From the NCBI GenBank assembly GCA_016788705.1, contig JAEUSQ010000015.1, positions 115,133 through 179,132 of the forward strand: DNA of 64,000 nucleotides. Reading direction: 5' to 3'. The translations under genes were made by a program, and so were the position numbers. Below, piece by piece: positions 51,527 to 60,087 of this stretch; positions within the stretch are counted from its first letter, which is position 1, and each line of letters opens with the position of its first letter. The notes under the pieces were generated by a model that searched no databases, was not told the origin of the DNA, and saw only the letters and a program-made list of their open reading frames with translations. Source of the DNA: Bacteroidetes Order II. bacterium. Its GTDB lineage: Bacteria; Bacteroidota; Rhodothermia; Rhodothermales; UBA2364.

Positions 51527-54043
51527 TTATCGTTGACCTACCATAAAAATGGCATTGGCAAAAAGGAGTTTTCCACCATACCAGAAGCCCCGAAAAAGAG
51601 GATTTTCCGCCATATAGACCACCTGTCCACGTCCCATATCTACTACCCCATATGCCAATACTTCCTGAAGTTTCGGCTTCAAACGGTGGCCCACAAAACC
51701 TGTCACCCAACTATTTTTGGGAACAACCCCCACATTATCGCCGTCGGTCAGGTATTCATATAGCGTATTGTCTTGTTTCAACTCAAAATAGGTCTCTTCG
51801 TATCCAAAAGCCAACGGATGGGTATGGTCCATTTTAAGACGGAATATTGCCCCTGGAATGGCATCTCCCATACTTTCTCTTTCCGCTTTAATGTAGAGCC
51901 GTAGTCTGCGGCTAAAGTCTTCCTCACCAGCACTTTTCTTGCCAGATTCTTCTGCCTTGGTCTTAAGCCGAAAACCATCCTTACCAGCCAAAAACGACAT
52001 TGCCCCTTCGATGGCAATAAGTCTGCCACCAGAACGAATCCAATCACGAACTTTGTTTAGATTAGACTCATTCAAGATGCCACCATACCCACCATTCGGC
52101 AAGACCAAGACATCGTATTGCGCCAAATTAGCCCTACCCAAATCATCCGCCTGAATTTGCGTCACTGGATAAGATAGGTCGTTATCAAAAAAGTGCCATA
52201 CCTCTCCCGCAGAAAGGGAGGAAAGGGCACTACCCGTCAACATCGCCACGCGCGGGGTTTTGATGGCAAATACATCTCCCGAACCCAGATCGGGCCCGGC
52301 ATCTGCCATCCCTGTTGCAAGTGGTATAAGTTCTTTACCAAACATATGCGCTATTTCAGACACTTCTTTTCCAAAAGGCTTGGCAAGACGATCGTTCAAA
52401 TGACGTGCAATAATCAACGAACCTGGGGCATAAGTTACCCCTTTGTGTGTCATTGGACGGATGCCAAACCGCACTTTGTAGCCTTTTTGAAGCAACGCCG
52501 AAAGGAATTTGGCATCTTGGAGGTTATTCCAAGTGGTAATATACGCCACCGCAGGTTCAAAAACGGCTTGACTGGATGACAAGGGGGCACTCGCTACGGG
52601 ATCTATACGGTCTGACAAGGCGTAGGCCTCTATATTATAGGCATAAGGCAACGACCACGCGGTTATATCATACGTCACCGAATCGGGTAGAGTGGATTTT
52701 GGCTCGAACAAAACATGCGTTAATACCGACTTAGGCTGGAACACACTAACCACCAGATCGCCCGCTTTTACACTTACAGGTTCGTCTATGTTTTTACGGA
52801 AGTTAAAACCTTTATACACTTTACTTGTTGGCGCCGTTCCATAACGAATACCCAGCCCATCTAAATGTTGTTGTAGCGCCATTAGACTCCCTTTATTGCC
52901 TCGCAAAACATAGGATTTATAAGAATAAGTTGGCGCTTGTTGGAAAAATTTTCGATACTCTGCAATTAACCGCCCTGCTTCTCTGGCAGACACTTCGATG
53001 TTTGACAAACTAGTGGTAACGTGCGTTTGTACCCGCTGTATAAACGTAAGGGTGTCTCCTTCGGCTGTGAACACCCCCAAGCCGCCGCCAATGCCGCCTT
53101 GTTCATAGGTCATCCCAATGGATCCGTTATATACCGGATAAGTGTCGCCATAGGCAGGGTAAAAAAGGTCAAACCGTTCTCTTGTAAAATACATCCAACC
53201 TTTTTCATCAAAATATTTGGCATTGTTTCGCCCGATTTGCATTTGAAACTCGCGCTGCCACGGTGTAATAACGGCATGATAAGGCTCGGCAGCGGGTGGG
53301 AAGTAATACGGCTCGTCTATGCCTTGCTCGTGGTAATCGGCATGTACGTGGGGCATCCATTCATTATACACTTTAATCCGATATTGGGTCTCTTGCTGTG
53401 TTAACCAACTCCAGTCTCGGTTCAAGTCGAACATATAATGGTTTGAACGACCGCCTGGCCAAGGCTCTACGTGTTCGCGTGCCTCACGAAGAGGGTTAAA
53501 TCGTTTTCCTGCCACCGAATTATACCAGTTCACATAGCGGTCACGACCATCAGGGTTCAAACAGGGGTCTATGATTACAACGGTTTTATCTAACCATTCC
53601 TTACTTTTGGGGTTTTGCGGATTTAACAAGGCATACAACGTGCCCATAGCAGCTTCGGATGAAGCAGGCTCGTTACCATGCACGTTGTAGCTCATCCAAA
53701 CAATGGGTTTCTCGAAGCCCGTAGAAGAGCCTGGCATCAAACCAGCCATCTTCAGGTTATTGGTCCGAATTTCCTCTATCCGCGCCATATTTTCGGGCGA
53801 CGTAACAACCATATAGTATAAAGGACGCCGCTCATTAGACTGTCCGTAAGACACCAATCGTACACGATCTGTTTGTTCAGCAACGTAGCGAAAATATCCT
53901 TGTATTTGTTCATGCCGACTGAACGCAGTCCCCAGTGCATAACCGAGAAATTCTTCCGGCGACTTTAAACTGGATTGTGCTTGCGCCATGCCCATCCCTG
54001 TATAAAACAAAAGTATGGCCCAAAGGTGTAGTTTCTTGAACAT
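51527..54043 (-). CDS. Secreted M14-family zinc carboxypeptidase-like protein
   Basis: An 838-residue exported peptidase with signal peptide (MFKKLHLWAILLFYTGMGMA). The M14 domain spans about residues 40-350: first zinc ligands in YNVHGNEPASSEAAMGTL, substrate-binding Arg/Asn in LNPDGRDRY, and the third ligand in HVHADYHEQG. After about 400 the sequence changes to domains with VLVLPNGGYGGILNE and RSGGRLIAIEGAMSFLAGKD, resembling a class I glutamine amidotransferase-like (ThuA-like) fold. This two-part architecture is common in Bacteroidota M14 proteins. A candidate promoter lies about 40 bp upstream. Confidence 0.88.
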   Translation of the reverse strand: MFKKLHLWAILLFYTGMGMAQAQSSLKSPEEFLGYALGTAFSRHEQIQGYFRYVAEQTDRVRLVSYGQSNERRPLYYMVVTSPENMARIEEIRTNNLKMAGLMPGSSTGFEKPIVWMSYNVHGNEPASSEAAMGTLYALLNPQNPKSKEWLDKTVVIIDPCLNPDGRDRYVNWYNSVAGKRFNPLREAREHVEPWPGGRSNHYMFDLNRDWSWLTQQETQYRIKVYNEWMPHVHADYHEQGIDEPYYFPPAAEPYHAVITPWQREFQMQIGRNNAKYFDEKGWMYFTRERFDLFYPAYGDTYPVYNGSIGMTYEQGGIGGGLGVFTAEGDTLTFIQRVQTHVTTSLSNIEVSAREAGRLIAEYRKFFQQAPTYSYKSYVLRGNKGSLMALQQHLDGLGIRYGTAPTSKVYKGFNFRKNIDEPVSVKAGDLVVSVFQPKSVLTHVLFEPKSTLPDSVTYDITAWSLPYAYNIEAYALSDRIDPVASAPLSSSQAVFEPAVAYITTWNNLQDAKFLSALLQKGYKVRFGIRPMTHKGVTYAPGSLIIARHLNDRLAKPFGKEVSEIAHMFGKELIPLATGMADAGPDLGSGDVFAIKTPRVAMLTGSALSSLSAGEVWHFFDNDLSYPVTQIQADDLGRANLAQYDVLVLPNGGYGGILNESNLNKVRDWIRSGGRLIAIEGAMSFLAGKDGFRLKTKAEESGKKSAGEEDFSRRLRLYIKAERESMGDAIPGAIFRLKMDHTHPLAFGYEETYFELKQDNTLYEYLTDGDNVGVVPKNSWVTGFVGHRLKPKLQEVLAYGVVDMGRGQVVYMAENPLFRGFWYGGKLLFANAIFMVGQR

Positions 54044-54372
54044 CTGTTTCTGTGGTTAATCGGATTTTACGAAGAAGATAAAGTTACACTTTTGAAGCCG
54101 AACAACAAAACCTTAGAACAACATACTTCGTGAAATCCTTTTTCCGATTACCCTTAATCGGCTCCAACGAGCAATGGCATTAAACCTTACGATCTGCCAT
54201 ATCATCTATCTTTGAACCATTCTTCTATCCGCAGCTTCCATTTGATCATTTGAACCAAGCCCCTGTGGCTGGCTCTCCTAAAGGTTGACGGCCTACAATC
54301 GGCCAGATGCTTGCAGGTATATCCTGCTCCAAAACCGATTAAAACACCACTACCACACTTATCTTAACCTAC
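54044..54372. other. Divergent intergenic region
   Basis: About 330 bp between the M14 gene (-) and a small protein gene (+). It contains a promoter-like pair for the minus strand near 54079-54108 and a TATCTTTG (exact TAnnTTTG) at 54207-54214 on the plus strand. No RNA gene is visible. Confidence 0.45.
54079..54108 (-). promoter_or_regulatory. Candidate promoter for the M14 peptidase gene
   Basis: On the minus strand a TTG (doubled as TTGTTG) is followed after 17-20 bases by TAACTTTA, seven of eight matches to the Bacteroidota -7 element TAnnTTTG. It lies about 36 bp before the ATG at 54043. Confidence 0.35.
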
Positions 54373-54567
54373 ATGATTCAATCTTATAAGCGCCGTTTAA
54401 GGGAGGCGGCACAAAAAACCAAAGTTTACCTTGAAATACTGGAAGATGACCGATTAACCGAAGCACAAATATGGGAACTTGCCGACTACATGCAGCAGGT
54501 TTCAGATGATCGGCTCACCAAGGTTTACAAAATTTTTAAGGAAAAACAAACCAAAACAACTCCTTGA
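54373..54567 (+). CDS. Small charged hypothetical protein
   Basis: A 64-residue predicted helical protein (SYKRRLREAAQKTKVYLEIL, LTEAQIWELADYMQQVSDDR) without signal peptide. I recognise no family. A perfect UUCG-loop terminator directly after its stop supports it as a real monocistronic gene. Possible promoter at 54207. Confidence 0.6.
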   Translation: MIQSYKRRLREAAQKTKVYLEILEDDRLTEAQIWELADYMQQVSDDRLTKVYKIFKEKQTKTTP

Positions 54568-54571
54568 ATAT

Positions 54572-54594
54572 AAAAGCCCTTCGGGGCTTTTTTT
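54572..54594 (+). terminator. Rho-independent terminator with TTCG loop
   Basis: AAAAGCCC-TTCG-GGGCTTTT followed by further T. It starts 4 bp after the small gene's stop. Confidence 0.9.
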
Positions 54595-54674
54595 GCATTT
54601 AGTCATTCTCAATATGAACCGTGTATCACCACCAAGTAACCTAATCTCTTTACAAACCATAAATCTATTTGCCC

Positions 54675-55127
54675 ATGAAACTTTATATGAAACCCTTGTT
54701 TTGGATCATGATTGTAGCCTTCGGGCTTACAGGGTGTGATAGCCTACAACAAACCAGCAGCAAATCCTTTGAAACAGCCTCCGGAAAATGGGAAAAAAAC
54801 AATTTCACCGATTACGAGTTTGTTTGGGAAAAATCTTGCTTTTGTGCATTCCGAGGCCCATCTTTGGTGGTGGTAGAAAACAACAAAGTGGCACAGGTAT
54901 TGGATCCAGAAACCCGTCAACCAAGAATAGGTGTTGAATTAGAATGGTTTCAAACCATTGATGAATTGATGGCATGGATCAAAGAAGAGGCGGACCGTAA
55001 ACCAGAACTCTTGAAAGTAGAATACGATAGCACCTATGGGCATCCAGTTTCTATTCAATACGATTACAGCAAAATGATTGCCGACGACGAGTTCTTGGCC
55101 ACTATCAAGAATTTAACTAAGCGATAA
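54675..55127 (+). CDS. DUF6174-type lipoprotein
   Basis: A 150-residue lipoprotein. The lipobox is AFGLTGCDS, with Cys near residue 19. The mature part matches DUF6174: FTDYEFVWEKSCFCAF, then VVVENNKVAQVLD and LLKVEYDSTYGHPVSIQYDY. It should sit in the outer or inner membrane facing the periplasm. Function unknown. The serpin lipoprotein gene follows 34 bp downstream. Confidence 0.8.
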   Translation: MKLYMKPLFWIMIVAFGLTGCDSLQQTSSKSFETASGKWEKNNFTDYEFVWEKSCFCAFRGPSLVVVENNKVAQVLDPETRQPRIGVELEWFQTIDELMAWIKEEADRKPELLKVEYDSTYGHPVSIQYDYSKMIADDEFLATIKNLTKR

Positions 55128-55161
55128 TCGTATCTATCTATAACTTTTACAGACACTTAAC

Positions 55162-56382
55162 ATGAAAAACTTGTTCTGGATAGGAGGGCTTTGTCTGATA
55201 CTCTTGGTATCAGGATGCGATGCCGTGCAAAACCAGGCCCAACCCCTTAAACTCAGCGACGCACAACAGAAAGTCGCACAAAAATCGAACCACTTTGGCT
55301 TTGATTTATTGAATCATACGCTTAAAGAAGAAACACAAAACCCTAACGTGGTGGTAAGCCCACTATCTGTTTCTATGGCTTTTGGACTGGCCCTAAATGG
55401 CGCAAAAGGCAATACCCGAACAGAAATAGAAAACACCTTGGCCATCGCGGGGCTTTCTCCCGAAGCAATCAACCAAACCTATCGCACTTTATTGGATCAA
55501 CTACCAAAGTTAGATCCAAAGGTACAATTGAATATCGCGAATGCCATCTGGTACGACCAGCAATTTGGTACCGCCGTAAAACCAGATTTTCTTGCAACCA
55601 ACCAAACCTACTTCGATGCCAAGGTACAAGCATTGAACTTTAAAGACCCTGCCGCAGTAAATACCATCAATAATTGGGTAAACACGTCAACAAAGGGAAA
55701 AATCTCCAAAATATTGGATAGCATTTCCGCCAACGAGGTCATGTTCCTGATGAATGCCTTGTATTTTAAAGGAACTTGGACAACTGAATTTGACGAAAAA
55801 GAAACATCCAATGCCCCCTTTACTGTATCTCCAGGAAAAAACACAAATGTCCCCATGATGAAGCAAACGGGGCAGATGGCTTATGCAGAAAACGACCTGT
55901 TCCAAGCGGTGGAATTACCTTATGGCGACGAAATCTATACCATGACGATCCTTTTGCCAAAAGAAGGCGGTTCATCAGAAAAAATAATCGCAGACTTGTC
56001 CTCAAAATGGGATTCTTGGCAAAGTACGTTCAGAAAACAAAAGATAGCACTCCAACTCCCGCGTTGGAAAACGGCTTACGAAGTAACCCTGAATGGTATT
56101 TTACAAACTTTGGGTATCAAAGAAGCCTTTATGGGCGGTATTGCCGACTTTACGGGTATTGCCGATGCTCGGTTGAGCATTAGCAAAGTGAAGCACAAAA
56201 CATTCATCGAAGTAAATGAAAAAGGAACCGAGGCCGCAGCCGTCACCAGCATTGGGATTGAAGTTACCTCTTTTCCCAATATGCCCCAAATGGTGGTGAA
56301 CCGCCCTTTCCTTTTTGTCATTCGTGAAAAGTCTTCCGGAACCATCTTATTTCTCGGCCAGATACAAGATCCCACACGCTAA
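55162..56382 (+). CDS. Serpin lipoprotein (protease inhibitor)
   Basis: A 406-residue serpin anchored by a lipobox (LILLVSGCDA, Cys19). Core serpin motifs are intact: NVVVSPLSVSMAFGLALNGA, FLMNALYFKGTWTTEFD, MTILLPKEGG and the C-terminal VNRPFLFVIREKSSGTILFL. The hinge EVNEKGTEAAAVTSIG has the small residues required for loop insertion, so it should be inhibitory. Counting from the hinge puts P1-P1' near Thr-Ser in GIEVTSF, suggesting an elastase- or cysteine-protease-like target (inference). A strong terminator follows. Confidence 0.92.
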   Translation: MKNLFWIGGLCLILLVSGCDAVQNQAQPLKLSDAQQKVAQKSNHFGFDLLNHTLKEETQNPNVVVSPLSVSMAFGLALNGAKGNTRTEIENTLAIAGLSPEAINQTYRTLLDQLPKLDPKVQLNIANAIWYDQQFGTAVKPDFLATNQTYFDAKVQALNFKDPAAVNTINNWVNTSTKGKISKILDSISANEVMFLMNALYFKGTWTTEFDEKETSNAPFTVSPGKNTNVPMMKQTGQMAYAENDLFQAVELPYGDEIYTMTILLPKEGGSSEKIIADLSSKWDSWQSTFRKQKIALQLPRWKTAYEVTLNGILQTLGIKEAFMGGIADFTGIADARLSISKVKHKTFIEVNEKGTEAAAVTSIGIEVTSFPNMPQMVVNRPFLFVIREKSSGTILFLGQIQDPTR

Positions 56383-56401
56383 AATGGTACGGTGGATGAT
56401 C

Positions 56402-56435
56402 ATGGCACGTTTCGGATAGAGACGTGCCATTTTTT
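56402..56435 (+). terminator. Rho-independent terminator
   Basis: ATGGCACGT and ACGTGCCAT form a perfect 9-bp stem with an 11-base loop and a T run. It lies 20 bp after the serpin gene. The remaining ~240 bp to exbD are AT-rich with no other feature seen. Confidence 0.88.
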
Positions 56436-56675
56436 ATGGTGGTTTGCCCCTTTAAACGAAGCAGTCACAAAAAATATCGTGGCCCACCTACTTTACTGCT
56501 ACCATACTTACCGGATGAGAATCCTTTCAACAAACGGCCCAGCCACCTTCATTTCCACTTTTTCTTCCCATGCCTTTTTTTTCTTTCTACTTGAAAACAA
56601 TAACGTGTTAAATCCAACGTTTATGAGGTAATGATTGCGCAATCTGTCCATTTTTTCACCCAAAACCATAATAAA

Positions 56676-57203
56676 ATGGCAGAAACAGCCTTGCGCCCTG
56701 ACAAAAAATCCAATCGGCGCTCAAAAAAACACTCCACTTATATTGACTTCACGCCAATGGTGGACTTGGCCTTTATCCTCATTTCATTTTTTATGCTTAC
56801 AACCACTCTGGCTGAAGCAAAAATGATGGAATTAATTGCCCCGAAAAAAGCTACCGAGGAAATGACCCCCATTGATATCGCGGTTAGCCATTCGTTATCT
56901 CTCCTTTTACTCAGCGATAACCGCGTGGCCTTTCACGCTGAACCTACCAACGAATTCAAGATCGAAAAAGCCAATTTTACCACTTTTTCCAGCGATGGCC
57001 TACGCAAGGTTTTACGGGATAAAAAGCAGGAGGTCACACAAAAAGCCGGAAAAGACCAAAACCTAGTGGTCTTAATTAAGCCAACCTCCGCCAGTTCATA
57101 TAAAAATCTGGTGGACGTCATTGATGAATTAAACATTGCTAATATTCGGCGCTACGCACTGATGGACCCAGATGCCTCGGAAGTGGCGGGAATACGCCCA
57201 TAA
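56676..57203 (+). CDS. ExbD/TolR-family biopolymer transport protein
   Basis: A 175-residue inner-membrane protein. The single helix near the N-terminus carries the proton-relay Asp in DFTPMVDLAFILISFFMLTT, diagnostic of ExbD/TolR. The periplasmic domain ends LVVLIKPTSASSYKNLVDVI then DELNIANIRRYAL. ATG 56676 (MAETALRPDKKS) is chosen over a start 15 codons upstream. No exbB or tonB gene is adjacent, so it must partner with subunits encoded elsewhere. Confidence 0.87.
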   Translation: MAETALRPDKKSNRRSKKHSTYIDFTPMVDLAFILISFFMLTTTLAEAKMMELIAPKKATEEMTPIDIAVSHSLSLLLLSDNRVAFHAEPTNEFKIEKANFTTFSSDGLRKVLRDKKQEVTQKAGKDQNLVVLIKPTSASSYKNLVDVIDELNIANIRRYALMDPDASEVAGIRP

Positions 57204-57216
57204 TATATCGCAAAAC

Positions 57217-57260
57217 GGGCAAGTCATTCACAAATGACCGGATGGCTTGCCCACTTTTTT
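57217..57260 (+). terminator. Probable terminator after exbD
   Basis: GGGCAAG (57217-57223) pairs with CTTGCCC (57246-57252); an inner TCAT/ATGA adds to the stem. ACTTTTTTT follows. It marks the end of the ordinary chromosome before the cassette-like region. Confidence 0.6.
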
Positions 57261-57265
57261 TCATC

Positions 57266-57415
57266 CCACACAGCACACCTTGGCGTTCGGGCGGGTTTCG
57301 GAGCACAAAGTTTCAATTTATTACTAAATTTCATTAGAAACACAACACTTGAATTTAGCACTTCGCTTTCATAGAAGCACGAACTCCCCGCTTTTGCAAA
57401 ACGGCTGTTGGCGGT
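57266..57415. repeat. attC-like palindrome 1 (left edge of cassette array)
   Basis: Imperfect inverted repeat of about 150 bp with a left arm around CTTGGCGTTCGGGCGGG, the recurring TTTCGGAGCAC, and a right arm CCCCGCTTTTGCAAAACG ending in the core GTTGGCGGT at 57407-57415. Only the right core is recognisable; the left half looks degenerate, as expected at an array edge. Confidence 0.5.
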
Positions 57416-57429
57416 TCGTGCTTCTTTCA

Positions 57430-58304
57430 CTATTTGTAATATTTTCCCCATATGTCGTTGTCGATTCCGTTTAGTTCAACTTGTATGGGTTCATTGTCAA
57501 AGTCATAAATGATTAGTCCAGCAACAGGTTCTTTAAATTCGGTTCCATCGTCCGCAACAACTTTGAATTTGTTGTCTTTGGTGAACTTATTAATGCGAAT
57601 GAGGTTGTCGTCGCGCTCTTCAACAAATGTGTTGCGAAAAAAGTTACGATACTTATTGTATTTGTCTGTTGGAATAAGCCTTCCGGATAGAACTCCCATT
57701 CCATCGTCTTCCAAACCAATATTTACAGTTCCAATGATTTCATTGTCCGCAAATAGTTTTGAAGGAATTGTATAAACTTTATAGTTGAGTTGGCTTTTTA
57801 TAAAATAGAAGTTGTCATCATCGAAGCATACAAAAATCACTTTTTCAATTTTGTCTGAATGAGAAACAAATTCCATAACTGTGTCAACCGCAACTCTTGC
57901 AGCTTCATTTATAGGATAGCCATAAACACCTGTGCTAATACAAGGGAAAGCAATCGTCTTGCAGTCATTGTCTACAGCTAATTGCAAAGAGTTTTTATAA
58001 CAATCAGCGAGTTTTTGTGATTCGTTTTTTTGTCCACCATTCCAAACGGGTCCGACCGTATGAATTACAAATTTTGCTTTCAAATTTCCTGCTGTCGTGA
58101 TAACAGCTTGTCCTGTTTTACAACTACCTTGTCTTGCGATTATTTTTCTACAGTCGTCCAAAATTGCTTGTCCGCCGCTCGATGTATTGCACCGTCCACA
58201 CCACCACCGCCTAAAAGAGATGTGTTCGCAGCATTTACGATTGCGTCAACTGTCACTTTTGTGATGTCGCCTTTTAGAATTTCTATTTTAGTTCTAATGC
58301 TCAT
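57430..58304 (-). CDS. Macro-domain protein with C-terminal extra domain, frameshifted
   Basis: The ATG at 58304 starts [20 protein letters not shown], then [20 protein letters not shown], the ADP-ribose-binding start of a macro domain (O-acetyl-ADP-ribose deacetylase type). That frame stops at 58140. The continuation [11 protein letters not shown]... through [18 protein letters not shown] is in another frame ending at 57430. Adding one G in the GCGGAC at about 58170-58175 restores a 291-residue protein. After the macro domain (about residues 1-175) a further ~115 residues ([40 protein letters not shown]) form a domain I cannot name. First cassette-like unit, with complementary ends at 57407 and 58332. 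Confidence 0.75.
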
Positions 58305-58323
58305 TTTGTGTCGTCGTAGCATG

Positions 58324-58459
58324 ACCGCTAACGGAAAAATGTTTGCAAAGGACGGGATTTAATGGCACTTCCTTTGCCCTACGCACAAAATTTATAGAAA
58401 GTACAAAAGCCTAAATTACGCACATCAGCCCGCCTTTTCGCAAACATAATGTTATGGGC
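58324..58459. repeat. attC-like palindrome 2
   Basis: A 136-bp imperfect palindrome. Outer cores are ACCGCTAAC (58324-58332) and GTTATGGGC (58451-58459). Arms GTTTGCAAAGGACGGG (58341-58356) and CCCGCCTTTTCGCAAAC (58429-58445) pair with few mismatches; a GGCACTT element lies in the loop. It separates the macro-domain unit from the PIN unit. Confidence 0.65.
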
Positions 58460-58468
58460 TGTGCATTT

Positions 58469-58887
58469 TTATTCAGGTGTATAGTTCTCCCAATACTCTT
58501 TCGGACTTACGATTCTCGTCTGTTTGTATGCTGAAAATGTGAAATCATTTGTGTTTCCTGTGATAATGAAGTCTGCCGAGCATTCGTCTGCAAGTTCCAA
58601 AATCATATTATCGTCCTTGTCTGAAATCAAGTCAAGTTTTGCAGTTGGTACAAACTTTTTGGCTTTTGTTTCTATGTCTGCAAGCAAACTTTCGGCTTTA
58701 CCAAAGAAGTCGGGAAACTTTGCAAATTTTGGTCTTGATAGCACTTCGTAATACTCGGACATTAGTTCTTCGGATACCAAAGTAAGAACTTATCATCTAT
58801 AAACAGTTCGTAAATAATTTTGTAAGGATGACTCCGTTGAATAAGCGAAGAAACAATAACATTGGTATCAATTACGATTTTTTGCAT
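58469..58887 (-). CDS. PIN-domain toxin, frameshifted
   Basis: The ATG at 58887 gives MQKIVIDTNVIVSSLIQRSH, with the first catalytic Asp of PIN ribonucleases. The frame ends shortly after FIDDKFLLWYPKN. The continuation VSEELMSEYYEVLSRPKF through DKDDNMILELADECSADFII (the further acidic residues) is in the next frame to 58469. Adding one base at about 58777-58781 restores a 139-residue PIN_3-type toxin of normal length. It overlaps the upstream small antitoxin gene by 20 bp. PIN toxins cleave RNA and stop growth when unopposed. Confidence 0.75.
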
Positions 58888-59095
58888 TTCTTACCGCCTT
58901 TACTTCTTCGTTTATCTCGTCCATAGTCATTGAAGATAGCCCGTATTTTTCGGCTAACTCTACGCACTTGTTTAGGTTTTGTCGCATCAACTCTCGGCTA
59001 ATAAGTTCTACAAACTCAGTAAAAGTTAGACTATCCTTTCTTATACCAAATTTGTTAAACTCTATATCAGAGATGGAAATATTGAGTATTCTCAT
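58868..59095 (-). CDS. Putative antitoxin of the PIN system
   Basis: A 75-residue protein with a short DNA-binding-like N-terminus (NISISDIEFNKFGIRKDSLT) and a helical C-terminus rich in charge (SSMTMDEINEEVKAVRNAKN). It lies directly before the PIN gene and overlaps it by 20 bp, the usual antitoxin-first arrangement, so it should neutralise the toxin and repress the operon (inference from context and size). Confidence 0.72.
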   Translation of the reverse strand: MRILNISISDIEFNKFGIRKDSLTFTEFVELISRELMRQNLNKCVELAEKYGLSSMTMDEINEEVKAVRNAKNRN

Positions 59096-59162
59096 AATCC
59101 TTGCTTTTTTCCGAAATTTACGAAAAATTTTTTTATGTTTTCAAGTTTTTGTTCTCTGCATA

Positions 59163-59261
59163 GCCCACAACGTTTTGCGGCTTGGCGAAGGGCGGGATTT
59201 TTACCACAAATGTTCATACGAAGCACGAAACCCCGCCTTTTGCCAAACCGCTGTTAGCAGT
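59163..59261. repeat. attC-like palindrome 3
   Basis: A 99-bp palindrome with cores GCCCACAAC (59163-59171) and GTTAGCAGT (59253-59261). Arms GCGGCTTGGCGAAGGGCGGG (59177-59196) and CCCCGCCTTTTGCCAAACCG (59231-59250) pair almost throughout. It is the clearest of the set. Confidence 0.72.
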
Positions 59262-59281
59262 AGTGTTTTTTTGTCCGTCTG

Positions 59282-60079
59282 TCATTTTGATAGTTTTAGA
59301 ATTTTAAATGCTCCTTGTCCAACGATGAAAAATACAATTGTCCCAACGATAAGGTCTGGATACTTTGAGTTTGTCAAGTAAACAAGTCCACCTGCGACAA
59401 TTACACCTAAATTTACAATTACGTCATTGGATGTAAAAATCATACTTGCCTGCATATGTGCTTCTTTGCTTTTACTTTTTTGCAGTAAATACAAACAAAG
59501 TCCGTTGCCAATAAGTGCAAGAATTGAAATAAGTATCATTGTCTGAAATGCAGGAACTGTTTCAGTCTCAATAAATCGTCTGATTACTTCGATGAAACCA
59601 AAAACGGCAAGTGTCAACTGAAAAGAACCTGCGAACTTTGCAATGTTCTTTTTTCGTGTCATTGTCCCACCAACTGCAAAAAGTGCAAGTCCGTAAACAA
59701 TGCTGTCAGCAAGCATATCCAAACTGTCTGCCACAAGGCCCATTGAGTTTGAAATAAAACCTGTTGACAGTTCAAGTGCAAAAAAGAAAAAGTTAATGGC
59801 TAAAACTTGCCAAAGCAATTTTCTTTCCCGGTCGGTGTTTTCTGTTGTTGTTGTGTAATTGCCAGCCGAAACGCTGTCAATAAGTGAAGTGTCAAACTTT
59901 AAGTTGTCAAGTCGCTGAAAAATTTGGTCGTGATTGTCGGTGTGAAAAACGATTAGTTGTCTGTTAGCAATGTCAAAATCCAACGAGTTGATGTTTGTCA
60001 AGTCGGCAAGTTTCATCCGTATCATCTGTTCTTCGGATGGGCAGTCCATTTTTGATATTTTAAATGTCGTTTTCTGCAT
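59282..60079 (-). CDS. CDF-like cation transporter with HMA-like N-terminus
   Basis: A 265-residue protein. An N-terminal ferredoxin-like domain (about 1-65) starts TTFKISKMDCPSEEQMIRM, a heavy-metal-associated-like fold whose usual CxxC is reduced to one Cys. Then about six membrane helices follow with SMGLVADSLDMLADSIVYGL, matching the second helix of cation diffusion facilitators, and a later HMQASMIFTSNDVIVNLGVI that resembles the fifth helix. It probably exports a divalent metal; the specific ion cannot be told. Third cassette-like unit. Confidence 0.78.
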   Translation of the reverse strand: MQKTTFKISKMDCPSEEQMIRMKLADLTNINSLDFDIANRQLIVFHTDNHDQIFQRLDNLKFDTSLIDSVSAGNYTTTTENTDRERKLLWQVLAINFFFFALELSTGFISNSMGLVADSLDMLADSIVYGLALFAVGGTMTRKKNIAKFAGSFQLTLAVFGFIEVIRRFIETETVPAFQTMILISILALIGNGLCLYLLQKSKSKEAHMQASMIFTSNDVIVNLGVIVAGGLVYLTNSKYPDLIVGTIVFFIVGQGAFKILKLSK

Positions 60080-60087
60080 TGTTTATT

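Noticed and set aside
57224..57451. Open frame inside palindrome 1
   Set aside because: It lies across the attC-like repeat and has no recognisable protein features.
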